64,000 bases of DNA. It comes from Hyphomicrobiales bacterium (lineage in GTDB: Bacteria; Pseudomonadota; Alphaproteobacteria; Rhizobiales; TMED25). Below the pieces are notes generated by a model, which was not told where the DNA came from, did not search any database, and saw only the letters and a list, made by a program, of their open reading frames with translations. Position numbers and translations under genes: made by a program. Positions 39,951 to 50,616 of the stretch are shown in pieces. The stretch is taken from positions 37,143 to 101,142 of the forward strand of contig JAQWOP010000010.1 in assembly GCA_029245795.1 (NCBI GenBank), given 5' to 3'. Numbering within the stretch: position 1 is the first letter of the stretch; every line of letters starts with the position of its first letter.

Positions 39951-41279
39951 TTATTTTTTTTCGAGTATGGAAATAAAGAAACCATCATTTCCACCATCTG
40001 GTAATATACCTGGCAGTATTCTCATAAATCCTTCTTTTCGGATCGATTTTTTAAACTCAGGTAATTTTTCTAGAATAATTTTTCTTAATTTGATATCTGT
40101 TCTTTCTTTTAATATTCTATTTATTTGATCTTCACCCTCTTCTGGCTCTAAAGAGCATGTGCAATAAATCAAAATACCACCTACTTTTAGCATATTAATT
40201 CCATTATTTAATAGTTTCTCTTGATTGTGTGTGAAAAATTCCAAATTATTTATTTTCCTGCGTAAAATATCTGGATTTCTTCTGATTACACCCGTTGAAC
40301 TGCAAGGAGCATCAATTAGAACACCATCCACTTTTTCTTTTGGGAACCAAATTGTTCCATCAGCATGAACAATTTTAGCTTTATATTTCAACCTATCTAA
40401 ATTTTCTTTTAGTATTTTTAATCTTTCTGCACTTTTATCCACTGCCACAACTATAGCACCTTTAGATAATAAACTAGCTGTCTTTCCGCCCGGTGCCGCA
40501 CATAGATCTACAAATAGTTTATCTTTCAAATTATCTTCAATTAACTTAATTGGAATTGAAGCTGACACGTCTTGGATCCACCATAAACCTTCGTTATAGA
40601 ACTTTATATTTGGGATATATGAATAATCATGCAATCTTATAGATCCTGTCGATAATACAGAACCATTTAAATCTTTAATAACCTCTAGACTGTAATCTTT
40701 AAGACTAATGTCAAGGGGGGGGGATGATAATAGTGTATCTGATATTGTCTTTATTTCATCGTTAGTATAAAAATTCTTCCATCTATCTCTTATCCAATCT
40801 GGTAATAGGTCAAGAGGGTTCATTATTTGGGATAATATAGTATCTTTATCATCACTTATTCTTCTTAAAACGGCATTTACAAGCCCTCTTAGCTTCGATG
40901 ATTTTTTATCATTTTTTGTTAGCTCAATTGCACTATTCACTGCTGCATAAGGGGGGGTATTAAGGTAAAGTATTTGGCATACGGATGTAAGTAATAGAAA
41001 ATGAATTCTTCTAGAATGACTCTCAATTGAGTTCTTTAAGTATTTTGCTAAAATAATCTCAATATGACCCCAACGCCTCAAAGTTGTCATCATAATCATC
41101 ATACAAAAAGCTATATCTTCTTTTGGTAGAGTTAGATATTTATCACTTTGTAATTTTTTTTTCAAGCTTTGGTCAGGATTAGCACCTTTTTCAATAATAT
41201 CTATAAGTATATCAATAACAAGTTCTCTAGATTTTAACCCATTAGATTTTTTTTGATTTTCATTAATTATTATATTCAT
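39951..41279 (-). CDS. rsmB: 16S rRNA (cytosine-967-C5) methyltransferase RsmB-like
   Basis: NusB-like N-terminus, FVDLCAAPGGKTASLL, VLIDAPCSSTGVIRRNPDI, LIYCTCSLEPEEGEDQI. Confidence 0.93.
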   Translation of the reverse strand: MNIIINENQKKSNGLKSRELVIDILIDIIEKGANPDQSLKKKLQSDKYLTLPKEDIAFCMMIMMTTLRRWGHIEIILAKYLKNSIESHSRRIHFLLLTSVCQILYLNTPPYAAVNSAIELTKNDKKSSKLRGLVNAVLRRISDDKDTILSQIMNPLDLLPDWIRDRWKNFYTNDEIKTISDTLLSSPPLDISLKDYSLEVIKDLNGSVLSTGSIRLHDYSYIPNIKFYNEGLWWIQDVSASIPIKLIEDNLKDKLFVDLCAAPGGKTASLLSKGAIVVAVDKSAERLKILKENLDRLKYKAKIVHADGTIWFPKEKVDGVLIDAPCSSTGVIRRNPDILRRKINNLEFFTHNQEKLLNNGINMLKVGGILIYCTCSLEPEEGEDQINRILKERTDIKLRKIILEKLPEFKKSIRKEGFMRILPGILPDGGNDGFFISILEKK

Positions 41280-41340
41280 ATTTAATTTATTTATTTTAAT
41301 TACTATATTAATATTGAAGCATTATTTAGAAATATAAACT

Positions 41341-41526
41341 ATGGCTAATAAAAAAGAAAAAAAACTTTCTCCTGAAGCAAAAAGAGCGCTTGCAGAAGCT
41401 GAAGAGAGAAGAAAAAAGAATAAAGATTCTAAGTCTGTCATGCCAAAAGAAATAAATGGCCCACAAGGACCTGAACCAACAAGATATGGTGATTGGGAAA
41501 GAAAAGGCATAACTTCTGATTTTTAG
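41341..41526 (+). CDS. DUF1674 / SDHAF4-like succinate dehydrogenase assembly factor
   Basis: Small ORF ending KEINGPQGPEPTRYGDWERKGITSDF, the family signature. Confidence 0.9.
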   Translation: MANKKEKKLSPEAKRALAEAEERRKKNKDSKSVMPKEINGPQGPEPTRYGDWERKGITSDF

Positions 41527-43482
41527 TTAGTTGTTCTTTCTATTTTTTATTAATTCTTCAACAACAGCTGGTTCTGCGAGAGTTGATGTGTCACCAAGAT
41601 CAGAGTAATTATTTTCTGCAATTTTTCTTAGTATTCTTCTCATTATTTTACCAGATCTTGTTTTTGGTAAGCCAGTTGTTAGTTGGATATGATCTGGTGT
41701 TGCAATTGGGCCTATTATCTCTCTTACATTTTGAACTAATTCTTGCACTATATCTTTTTCTTCTATTTTTATAGCAGTTCTGAGTGTAACAAAAGCATAG
41801 ATTCCTTGACCCTTTATAGGGTGAGGAAAACCAACTACTGCTGACTCAGAAACTTTCTTATTTGATACTAAAGCTGATTCTACCTCAGCTGTTCCAAGTC
41901 TATGACCTGAGACATTTATGACATCATCGACTCTTCCTGTTATCCAGTAGTAGCCATCTCCATCTCTTCTGCAGCCATCTCCAGTAAAGTACATTTCATT
42001 ATATGTTGAAAAATAAGTTTCTTCAAATCGTTTGTGATCTCCATAAACTGTTCTCATTTGACCTGGCCATGAGTCACAAATTACAAGATTACCGGAACAC
42101 TCTCCTTCTAACTTTTTCCCTTTTGCGTCTACAATTGCTGGTTGTATTCCAAAGAATGGGTAGGTAGCGGATCCTGGTTTTTGATCAATTGCTCCTGGCA
42201 TTGGTGATATCATAATACCGCCAGTTTCTGTTTGCCACCATGTATCAACGATAGGAGATTTTTTTTCACCAACTATATCATAATACCAATTCCATGCCTC
42301 TGGATTTATTGGTTCACCAACTGTACCAAGAAGCTTAAGGGTGCTACGATTTGTAGATTGTACATATTGATCACCAGCCCCCATCAGAGCTCTTATAGCT
42401 GTAGGAGCTGTGTAGAAAATATTTACTCCATATTTATCAATAATTTCCCAACATCTAGAAGCACTTGGGTAGTTTGGTAATCCTTCATATATTACCACTG
42501 TTGCTGCATTTGAAAGAGGTCCATAGACAACATAACTATGGCCAGTTATCCAACCAACATCAGCTGCACACCAATAAATATCATTTGGCTTATAATCAAA
42601 AATATATTGATGAGTTATAGATGCATAAACTAGATAGCCGCCAGATGTATGTAAAACACCTTTTGGTTTTCCTGTTGAACCCGAAGTATATAATATAAAT
42701 AGAGGGTCTTCTGCATTCATTTCTTCAGGGTGGCATATATCAGCTACCTGTTTTTTTTCTTCATGATACCAATGGTCAATTGAATCATCCCAAGAAGTAT
42801 TGTTTCCTGTATGTCGGACAACTAAATTTTTTTCAACATTAGTCCCCATTTTTTTTGCAATTTCTATCGCTTTATCTACATTATTTTTTAAGGGTATTAG
42901 TTTTCCTCCTCTAATACCTTCGTCTGAGGTTATTATAATCTTTGACTGACAGTCATCAATTCGACCTGCTAAGGCTTCTGGAGAAAAACCACCAAAAACA
43001 ACAGAATGTACTGCTCCAATTCTCGCACAGGCCAGCATAGCGAAAGTAGCTTCTGGAATCATTGGCATATAAATTGTGACTCGATCTCCTTTTTTTGTAC
43101 CTAGTTTTTTTAGAACATTTGCAAATTTACATACATTTTTATAGAGATCTTCATACGTGAATATTCTAGTTTCTTTGCCATTATCACTTTCCCATATTAG
43201 GGCTTTTTTTTCTGGATTTTCTTTTACATGTCGATCAATACAGTTTGCTGAAACATTTAGTGTTCCGTCTTCAAACCAGCTAATATTTATATTATTTTTT
43301 TTATAGGAAGTATTCTTTATTTTTGTATAAGGTTTAATCCAGTCAATTCTTTTGCCATGTTCAGCCCAGAATTTCTCAGGTGAAGATATGCTCTCTGCAT
43401 ATAGAGTTTTATATTTTTCATTATTTATATAGGCATTTCTGGACCATTCAGAGCTTACTTTATTTCCTGTAAAATTATTCAT
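41527..43482 (-). CDS. acs: Acetyl-coenzyme A synthetase
   Basis: [73 protein letters not shown]. Confidence 0.97.
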   Translation of the reverse strand: MNNFTGNKVSSEWSRNAYINNEKYKTLYAESISSPEKFWAEHGKRIDWIKPYTKIKNTSYKKNNINISWFEDGTLNVSANCIDRHVKENPEKKALIWESDNGKETRIFTYEDLYKNVCKFANVLKKLGTKKGDRVTIYMPMIPEATFAMLACARIGAVHSVVFGGFSPEALAGRIDDCQSKIIITSDEGIRGGKLIPLKNNVDKAIEIAKKMGTNVEKNLVVRHTGNNTSWDDSIDHWYHEEKKQVADICHPEEMNAEDPLFILYTSGSTGKPKGVLHTSGGYLVYASITHQYIFDYKPNDIYWCAADVGWITGHSYVVYGPLSNAATVVIYEGLPNYPSASRCWEIIDKYGVNIFYTAPTAIRALMGAGDQYVQSTNRSTLKLLGTVGEPINPEAWNWYYDIVGEKKSPIVDTWWQTETGGIMISPMPGAIDQKPGSATYPFFGIQPAIVDAKGKKLEGECSGNLVICDSWPGQMRTVYGDHKRFEETYFSTYNEMYFTGDGCRRDGDGYYWITGRVDDVINVSGHRLGTAEVESALVSNKKVSESAVVGFPHPIKGQGIYAFVTLRTAIKIEEKDIVQELVQNVREIIGPIATPDHIQLTTGLPKTRSGKIMRRILRKIAENNYSDLGDTSTLAEPAVVEELIKNRKNN

Positions 43483-43525
43483 ATTATTTCCTACTGTAAG
43501 TGTATTTAATTATTAAATTTATTTA

Positions 43526-43957
43526 TCATTGCGGATCGCCCATATTGCATATGATATTCCATTCATCATTTTTAACTGGTTGGACAGATAGTCTAGAATT
43601 TTTTACTAAAATCATTTCAGAAAGTTTGGGTTTATTTTTAATTTCTTCTAGGCTAACAGGATTTTTGAAACTTTTATGGTAGGCAAGGTCAACACAGCGC
43701 CATGTTTTATTATCTGTAGTTGTATCCATATGTGCTTCTGCAATTACTGACGTGATTCCAACAATAGTTTTTTCTTTAACAGAATGATAGAAAAAGCCTA
43801 AATCACCTAATTTCATTTTATCCATATTATTCCTAGCTTGGTAATTTCTTACACCATCCCATTCAGTGCCAGTAGCTCCTGCATGTATTTGATCTTGCCA
43901 GGACCAGGTTCCGGGCTCTGATTTAAAAAGCCAAAAAGCCATAATGGACGACCTCAT
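43526..43957 (-). CDS. EVE domain-containing protein
   Basis: FWLFKSEPGTWSWQDQIHAGATGTEWDGVRNYQARNNMDKMKLGDLGFFYHS. Confidence 0.93.
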   Translation of the reverse strand: MRSSIMAFWLFKSEPGTWSWQDQIHAGATGTEWDGVRNYQARNNMDKMKLGDLGFFYHSVKEKTIVGITSVIAEAHMDTTTDNKTWRCVDLAYHKSFKNPVSLEEIKNKPKLSEMILVKNSRLSVQPVKNDEWNIICNMGDPQ

Positions 43958-43963
43958 TTCTTA

Positions 43964-44944
43964 TCAAAAATTTTCTTTTTTAAGGGGTCTGTTAATTAAC
44001 AAATCTATCACATCATCTACTGAATGACCATTATATAGTATATTGTATATAGCTTCAATTATTGGCAATGATAAATTCATTTCTTTTGACATATTATAAA
44101 CTGCCTGTGTTGTATATATACCTTCAGTCAGGTTTTGTGTTTCATCTTTGTACTCTCCTGATAAGCCAATTTGGTAGCCTAATTGAGTGTTTCTAGACTT
44201 CATATTGGTGCATGTTAAAACTAAATCACCAAGACCAGAAAGTCCAAGAAAGGTATCTTTATTTGCACCCAATGCTAGACCAAAAATAATAATTTCATTT
44301 ATTCCACGACTTATCAAAGATGCTATTGCGCCATCACCCAATTTTTTACCCATAGCAACCCCAGTTGCTAAAGCGATTATATTTTTTAAAGCACCTCCAA
44401 CTTGTACGCCTATCAGGTCATTATTGTAATAAGGACGAAAATTATTATTTGCAATTATCTTTCCAACTTGCTCGAGAAGATGATTTGATTCAGAGGCAAG
44501 TGTCAATGCTGTGGGAAGCCCGTTTGCTATATCAATAGCAAATCCTGGACCAGATAGGATTAGCGGTTGTGAATTTGGTAGATTAATTTTGCATATTTGG
44601 TCTAAGAGTAGATTATTATTAGTATCTATACCTTTGGAAGCAATAATAATTGGAATCTTTAAATCTTTTATTTTATAGATTTCTTTTGTTATTTGATCAA
44701 AAACTTGAGTTGGCGCGGCATATATTAAAATATCACAATTTATAGCTTCGTGGAGTTGGCTTATAAAATTAATTTTTTTAGGAATATTAACGCGATCAAG
44801 AGCAGGTATTTGTCTTTTTTCGATCAATAGGTTAGCTTTTTTACTGTCATAATGCCATATATTAACATTATGACCATTTCTGTGGGCATTAATTCCTAGA
44901 GCTATACCCCAAGCCCCGGCACCTATTATTCCAATATTACTCAT
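43964..44944 (-). CDS. gpsA: Glycerol-3-phosphate dehydrogenase [NAD(P)+]
   Basis: IGIIGAGAWGIALGINAHRNGHNVNIW, GGALKNIIALATGVAMG, GLGDLVLTCTNMKSRN. Confidence 0.96.
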   Translation of the reverse strand: MSNIGIIGAGAWGIALGINAHRNGHNVNIWHYDSKKANLLIEKRQIPALDRVNIPKKINFISQLHEAINCDILIYAAPTQVFDQITKEIYKIKDLKIPIIIASKGIDTNNNLLLDQICKINLPNSQPLILSGPGFAIDIANGLPTALTLASESNHLLEQVGKIIANNNFRPYYNNDLIGVQVGGALKNIIALATGVAMGKKLGDGAIASLISRGINEIIIFGLALGANKDTFLGLSGLGDLVLTCTNMKSRNTQLGYQIGLSGEYKDETQNLTEGIYTTQAVYNMSKEMNLSLPIIEAIYNILYNGHSVDDVIDLLINRPLKKENF

Positions 44945-46008
44945 GCTTTTACACCAGCTCCACGCAATGTAACAGCCCTTTTATCAAGTGGCCATCTCGG
45001 TTTTACAATCACTGGACTTATTTCAATATTTTTCATTCTTAATCTTTCAATTCCACACCATGCAATCATAGCCGCATTATCGGTGCATAGATCTTGAGGT
45101 GCAACAAAAACATTAAATTTTTGATCTTTGCTTATTTTCTCTATTGATGAAAAAATTTTTTTATTAGCTGCAACCCCGCCTGCTATGACGATATTTACAT
45201 TACTGATCTTATACTTATTTTTAAATATATTTAGTGCTAAAGATAGCTTACTCAAAATAACATCAATTACAGAGTCTTGAAATTCAGCACATATATTATA
45301 AGCTTTTTGATTATCTATAGGTTTAGAATTCTCAATTTCCCTTCTGACAGCAGTTTTTAGGCCAGAAAATGAAAAATTGAGATCCTTTGAATTTATTAGA
45401 GGTCTTGGAAATTTTATATCGCTTGGACTATATTTTTCAGCCATTCTTTCAACGATTGGGCCACCAGGATAACCAAGATTTAGAGATTTAGATACTTTAT
45501 CGTATGCTTCCCCAAGTGCATCGTCTATTGTTGTCCCTAATATTTCATAATCACCAACATCTTTAACAATTATTAGTTGTGTATGTCCGCCCGTAACCAG
45601 TAACAAAAGATAAGGAAATTGAATTTTTTTAACCATTCGTATTGTAAGAGCATGACCCTCAAGATGGTTTATACCTAATAAAGGTATTTTTAAAACACTT
45701 GCCATTGCTTGCGCAAAAGTTACGCCAACCAATAACCCCCCCTTTAATCCAGGGCCAGAGGTTACAGCAATAGCATCTAAATCTCTAAGCTTAATTTTTG
45801 ATTCACTTATAGATTTTTCTATTACTGTATCAATATTTTGTATATGAGATCTTGCAGCAATTTCTGGAACCACACCACCATAATCTGTGTGTTCTAAAAT
45901 TTGTGAATGAACTATATTTGCTAAAATCTCGCATTGTCCATTTGATCCTTCTTTGACAATTGAGGCAGAAGTCTCATCACAGCTGGTTTCAATTCCAAGG
46001 ATAATCAT
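44941..46008 (-). CDS. tsaD: tRNA N6-adenosine threonylcarbamoyltransferase TsaD
   Basis: ILGIETSCDETSASIV, GINHLEGHALTIRM, LLLVTGGHTQLI, VAGGVAANK-type motif. Confidence 0.97.
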   Translation of the reverse strand: MIILGIETSCDETSASIVKEGSNGQCEILANIVHSQILEHTDYGGVVPEIAARSHIQNIDTVIEKSISESKIKLRDLDAIAVTSGPGLKGGLLVGVTFAQAMASVLKIPLLGINHLEGHALTIRMVKKIQFPYLLLLVTGGHTQLIIVKDVGDYEILGTTIDDALGEAYDKVSKSLNLGYPGGPIVERMAEKYSPSDIKFPRPLINSKDLNFSFSGLKTAVRREIENSKPIDNQKAYNICAEFQDSVIDVILSKLSLALNIFKNKYKISNVNIVIAGGVAANKKIFSSIEKISKDQKFNVFVAPQDLCTDNAAMIAWCGIERLRMKNIEISPVIVKPRWPLDKRAVTLRGAGVKA

Positions 46009-46113
46009 TTTTTTCGTTTGCTATTAAATTAGATTTGTTCTAAACCATGTATGATATGAATAATATCATCAATAATATTATTTATATAATATTTTATCAA
46101 ATTTGAAATTTTC

Positions 46114-47064
46114 ATGCCCAAATCGGATTCTAATAAGAAGCTAAGAATAGGTACAAGAGCAACTAAGTTAGCCATTAAGCAGGCTGAAATACTTTCACAA
46201 GAAATCATTAATAAAGGTATAGAGAAAAAAGATAATATTGAAATTATTACAATAAAATCTTCTGGGGACTATGTCTCCGCATCTATTGGACCTTATGATG
46301 GAAAGCTTCTTTTTACTAAAGAAATAGACCAAGCTCTTATTGATAATAGGATTGATATAGCAGCACATTCAGTGAAAGATATTGAGAGTAATTTATTTGA
46401 TGGATTGGAATTATATGGTGTTCTTGAGCGGGAAGATCCTAGAGATGCATTAATTACCGCAAATAAAATTAAAAATATAGAGGATTTACCCCAAAACTGT
46501 CTTCTTGGAACCTCTTCACCTAGAAGAGAAGCAATTATAAGATCAATCCGAAATGATATAAGAGTTATAGAGTATCGTGGTAATTTTGAGACTAGAATTA
46601 AAAAATTGATAAATAATGAAGTGGATGCAACATTTTTAGCTATGGCAGGAATTAAGAGGCTGGGCTATGAGGGCTGTCATATTCTACCAATTGATACTAA
46701 TAAGTTTCTTCCAGCAGCTGGTCAGGGTGCTATTGGTTTAATAGCAAGAAAAGATGACGAAATAATGAAAGATGTAATAGAAAAAATAAATCACCAAAAA
46801 TCATACATTTCTATTTTAGCTGAAAGAAAAGTCCTTGAAAAATTTGGAGGATCTTGTTATCAACCAATTGCTATTTTTTCTAGATTCTTAAATGAAAATG
46901 AAGTATCTATTGATGCAATGATATCAAATAAAAGTGGGTCAAAGAATTTTTATTTAAGTAAGATTGGTACAAAATCCTCTATAATCAATATTGCTGGAGA
47001 TATTGGTCAAAAATTGCTAGAATATTATAATAAATCTTTGTCAAATGATTCTATTAAGAGCTAA
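46114..47064 (+). CDS. hemC: Hydroxymethylbilane synthase
   Basis: LRIGTRATKLAIKQAEIL, AAHSVKDIES, LGTSSPRREAIIRSIRNDIRVIEYRGNFETRIKKL, AAGQGAIGL. Confidence 0.97.
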   Translation: MPKSDSNKKLRIGTRATKLAIKQAEILSQEIINKGIEKKDNIEIITIKSSGDYVSASIGPYDGKLLFTKEIDQALIDNRIDIAAHSVKDIESNLFDGLELYGVLEREDPRDALITANKIKNIEDLPQNCLLGTSSPRREAIIRSIRNDIRVIEYRGNFETRIKKLINNEVDATFLAMAGIKRLGYEGCHILPIDTNKFLPAAGQGAIGLIARKDDEIMKDVIEKINHQKSYISILAERKVLEKFGGSCYQPIAIFSRFLNENEVSIDAMISNKSGSKNFYLSKIGTKSSIINIAGDIGQKLLEYYNKSLSNDSIKS

Positions 47065-47762
47065 TGAAATTAATTCTTACAAGGCCACTGGATGATTCAA
47101 GAAAAATATTAGATCTACCAAGAGATAAAGGTTATGAACCAATAATAAATCCCCTTTTAGAGATTCTATATTTAAAAAATAATCGTAATATTGATCAATT
47201 CACCTCATTACTTTTTACTAGCAGGCACGCTATTAGGTCTCTAAAGAAGAAAAAAAATCTATTTCTTTCAAATAAAAAAATTTATGTTTGTGGTAAATCT
47301 ACATATCAAGAAGCATGTGAATTAGGTATAAATAATGAATATATATTATTTGAAGACAGTACAGATCTTATAAATAAATTACCTAAGATTAAAGATATAA
47401 AAAGAGAAAATATTCTATATCTTCGTGGACAACATATTTCCTCCAATATTATTGAATCTCTTAAATGTAAAAGTATATCTTTAGAAGAAGAAATAATCTA
47501 CGAGGCCATAAAAAAAGACAGCTTTAATCAGGATGTAATTAATGCATTTGCAAAAGATACTCAATTAGCTGTTCTTATATATTCAGAAAGAACAGCGCAG
47601 ATATTTATAGATACACTTGAGAAATATGAATTAGGTAATAAAACGTCAATCATTTTAGCTTATTGTTTGTCTAAGAACATTGCACAAGTTTTAAAAAGAT
47701 TTGGTATAAGTACAAGATACTCAGAAAGACCAACAAACGAGGCAATCTTCGAGTTAATATAA
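47064..47762 (+). CDS. hemD: Uroporphyrinogen-III synthase
   Basis: LILTRPLDDSRKI, SLLFTSRHAIRSL, operon position after hemC (1-nt overlap). Confidence 0.85.
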   Translation: MKLILTRPLDDSRKILDLPRDKGYEPIINPLLEILYLKNNRNIDQFTSLLFTSRHAIRSLKKKKNLFLSNKKIYVCGKSTYQEACELGINNEYILFEDSTDLINKLPKIKDIKRENILYLRGQHISSNIIESLKCKSISLEEEIIYEAIKKDSFNQDVINAFAKDTQLAVLIYSERTAQIFIDTLEKYELGNKTSIILAYCLSKNIAQVLKRFGISTRYSERPTNEAIFELI

Positions 47763-47776
47763 TAATGAATAAATGA

Positions 47777-48865
47777 ATGAATATTAATTCTCGCAAAAAA
47801 CAAATCAAACCAAAGGTCACTATTGACCAGAATAAAGATGATAGATCAGTCTTTAAAAAATTTAAGCAGAGATTCTTAGATATTCTTAGTATTTTTTCAA
47901 AAAAGAAATTATTTTTGTTTGGGGTATTATTGATTTCGATTCTTTTATTATTCTTATATATTCCAAATATTCAAAATCTAACTAGCCTCAGAATTATGGA
48001 TAATTCTTTTATTGATGACCAAAAACAAAAAATTTCTGAAATAGAGAGTAATATAGTAAATAACAACGAAAGATTAGATCTATTGCAAGAAAAAGATCAG
48101 CACTTATTAAATTTAGAAGTTAAAATATTTGAACTAAATACAAAAATTAAAGAAATCTCAGAAGAAAATAATTTAATAACTCAAAAGAATAATGAATTGA
48201 TTGAACATATAAAAATAATAGCTGACAAACCTTCAAAAGAAATCAAATTAAAAGAAGAGTCTTTCGGAGCAGGAGAAGAGTTAATAAATAATAATGAAGA
48301 TCTTTCAAATATTGATGAGATAGATAATAATCTAAGAAAAATAGATAAAATTGAAGATAGCATAATTGATAAAGAAATAGATCCAAAAAAAGTAAATTTA
48401 GTTAGTTTGATTATTAAAAGAATTGAAGAAAGTGTAATATTTAAAGAAGATTTTGATGATGAAATAGAGCTATTAGTATCTCTTAATATTAATTATGAAA
48501 ATATGGATGAATTGAGGGATCTTTCGACTAAAAGAATAGCAACTCCCGAGGAAATAATTAGAGACTTGGATGAATATTTGAAAGAAAATATAAATCTATA
48601 TAAGGGAGATAATAAATTTAAATCAAAATTTTTCGAAATTTTATCAAAGGAAGTAAACGTAGCACGTTTGAATTATAGCGAAAACGTTTCTTTGATTGAA
48701 GAATTAAAGTCTAATATTTATAATGATGATCTAACCAATGCAATGAGTATAATAAGAAAGACAGAATTTAGTGAGGATTTAATAGATCTATCAAAGAATA
48801 TAGAACTAAGAAGCTTATATCTTAACGAAATTAAATATTTAAAGCATAAGTTTGAAAATAATTGA
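47777..48865 (+). CDS. Mitofilin/Mic60-like coiled-coil inner-membrane protein
   Basis: Single N-terminal TM helix, long coiled coil, C-terminal helical region; located between hemD and hemY as for alphaproteobacterial Mic60 homologues. Confidence 0.65.
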   Translation: MNINSRKKQIKPKVTIDQNKDDRSVFKKFKQRFLDILSIFSKKKLFLFGVLLISILLLFLYIPNIQNLTSLRIMDNSFIDDQKQKISEIESNIVNNNERLDLLQEKDQHLLNLEVKIFELNTKIKEISEENNLITQKNNELIEHIKIIADKPSKEIKLKEESFGAGEELINNNEDLSNIDEIDNNLRKIDKIEDSIIDKEIDPKKVNLVSLIIKRIEESVIFKEDFDDEIELLVSLNINYENMDELRDLSTKRIATPEEIIRDLDEYLKENINLYKGDNKFKSKFFEILSKEVNVARLNYSENVSLIEELKSNIYNDDLTNAMSIIRKTEFSEDLIDLSKNIELRSLYLNEIKYLKHKFENN

Positions 48866-48888
48866 AACCATCATAGGAACTATGATTA

Positions 48889-50445
48889 ATGATTAAGTTA
48901 TTTCTTTTACTCGGATCACTGATAGGAGTAGTTTATTTTTTCAATTGGCTGACGTCATATTCGGGACAAATATTATTCCAGATCAATGAATATGAAATTA
49001 CAGTATCACTTGTATTTTTTATAACAGCATTAGCGGCAATAATTATATCTGCAATAATTCTCTGGATTATTTTAGCGTATTTCTTTTCTCTTCCAAAAAA
49101 GATTCAAAAATTTAAACAAGCAAAAATTAATCAAAGAATTCAAGAATCTATAACTAACGGTCTTGTTCACGCATCAACCGGAAATAGTAATGCAGCTGAA
49201 ATTGAGATAAAAAAAATTGATCGTCTAATAAAAAATAAACCTGATGTTATGACACTGGTATTGAAAGCACAAAATGCTAGCCTAAAGAAAGATAACGTAC
49301 AACTAAATAAAATATTTCAAACGATGAATGGTGTTGAGGCTACAAAAATGCTTAGTTATAGAGGTCTTTATACATTATCAAAAAATTCAAAAAATACACA
49401 GAAATCAATAGAAATTTTAAAAGATGCAGAAACTTATAACTCAAATGAACCATGGGTAATGGAAGAAATGTTGAAATGTTATTTGATGACTAAAAACTGG
49501 AGTGGAGCTGCGGACATAATAGAAAAAAAATATAAAAACAAATTAATTCAAAGAAAAGACTATAATACCCAAAGAGCTATAGTATTAGCAGCTCATGCAA
49601 AATCTATTGAAGATGAAAATCCAGATGAATCACTTAATTTAGCTCTTGAAGCAAATAAATTAGACAAAAATCAAATAATGGCAGCGTCATTAAGTGCAAA
49701 ACTTTTATCAGAGCAAGGCAATAATTCAAAAGCTGAAAAAATTATTATAGATATTTGGAAATTAAATCCCCATGAGGATCTCGCTTATTTATATAGTCAT
49801 GTATTACCGGGTATATCTCCAAAACAACGAATTGAAAGAATTAAGAATGTAATTAAAAAAACAAAATCAAATAATGTAGAAGGTGCTGTTGCAATATGTA
49901 GAGCTTATATGGATGATAAAAACTATCAGGAGGCAAGAACTGTTTTGGAGCCATTTATTAGTGAAAATTCTAGTAAAAGAATTTATCAACTATTGGCAGA
50001 GATAGAGATTGAATTATCTGAAAGTAGAACAAAATCTCGAGAATGGATGCGTAAAGCAATGAATTCAAAATATGATACAAATTGGTATATTGATGATTTT
50101 ACTTCGCATGTTTGGCTACCTTGTATACCAGATACAGGTGAAATAAAATCATTCAAATGGGGGGATTGTCTAATTAAATCAATTGATATGAACCATCAAT
50201 ATTTAGATTATTTTGCAAATAATAAATTAATTTCTAACGATATTAATAAATCGGATGAAGTCATTGATGATATTGAAATTAAGGTTTTTGAGGAGCCTAA
50301 GATTATTGATATAGAACATAAACACTCGGTGGTCAAAAAAAGGAATACTAAATCTGTCAAAAAAGATGATAAAAAAAATACAGAAAAGATTCACGCTCCA
50401 GATGATCCTGGTATTATAGCTGAAGACGAAATCAATGAACTATAG
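48889..50445 (+). CDS. hemY: HemY-like membrane TPR protein
   Basis: Two N-terminal TM helices with HemY_N pattern (MIKLFLLLGSLIGVVYFFNWLTSYSGQILFQINEYEITVS), TPR region, WLPCIPDTGEIKSFKWGD. Confidence 0.85.
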   Translation: MIKLFLLLGSLIGVVYFFNWLTSYSGQILFQINEYEITVSLVFFITALAAIIISAIILWIILAYFFSLPKKIQKFKQAKINQRIQESITNGLVHASTGNSNAAEIEIKKIDRLIKNKPDVMTLVLKAQNASLKKDNVQLNKIFQTMNGVEATKMLSYRGLYTLSKNSKNTQKSIEILKDAETYNSNEPWVMEEMLKCYLMTKNWSGAADIIEKKYKNKLIQRKDYNTQRAIVLAAHAKSIEDENPDESLNLALEANKLDKNQIMAASLSAKLLSEQGNNSKAEKIIIDIWKLNPHEDLAYLYSHVLPGISPKQRIERIKNVIKKTKSNNVEGAVAICRAYMDDKNYQEARTVLEPFISENSSKRIYQLLAEIEIELSESRTKSREWMRKAMNSKYDTNWYIDDFTSHVWLPCIPDTGEIKSFKWGDCLIKSIDMNHQYLDYFANNKLISNDINKSDEVIDDIEIKVFEEPKIIDIEHKHSVVKKRNTKSVKKDDKKNTEKIHAPDDPGIIAEDEINEL

Positions 50446-50526
50446 GATGCAACTATAGAAATAATAAAATATAATATTTTTTTATTCTGTTTTTGTTATA
50501 ATGAGTAATTACCACTATTTACATTA

Positions 50527-50599
50527 GCCCCTGTAGATCAGATGGTAGAGTATTACAAAAGTCTTATAAGTTGAGATAATCAAAAATCAGTGGCACCCA
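50527..50599 (+). pseudogene. Degenerate tRNA-like sequence (tRNA remnant)
   Basis: GCCCCTGTAGATCAGATGGTAGAGT... with 6/7 acceptor pairing to CAGTGGC-ACCCA; D-arm degraded, no credible T-arm. Confidence 0.6.
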
Positions 50600-50616
50600 G
50601 ATATGAGGATAATAGC

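Noticed and set aside
50590-50616. GTG start for the aldo/keto reductase as in the ORF track
   Set aside because: Overlaps the tRNA-like remnant; ATG 50617 has a GAGGA Shine-Dalgarno and begins at the conserved family N-terminus.
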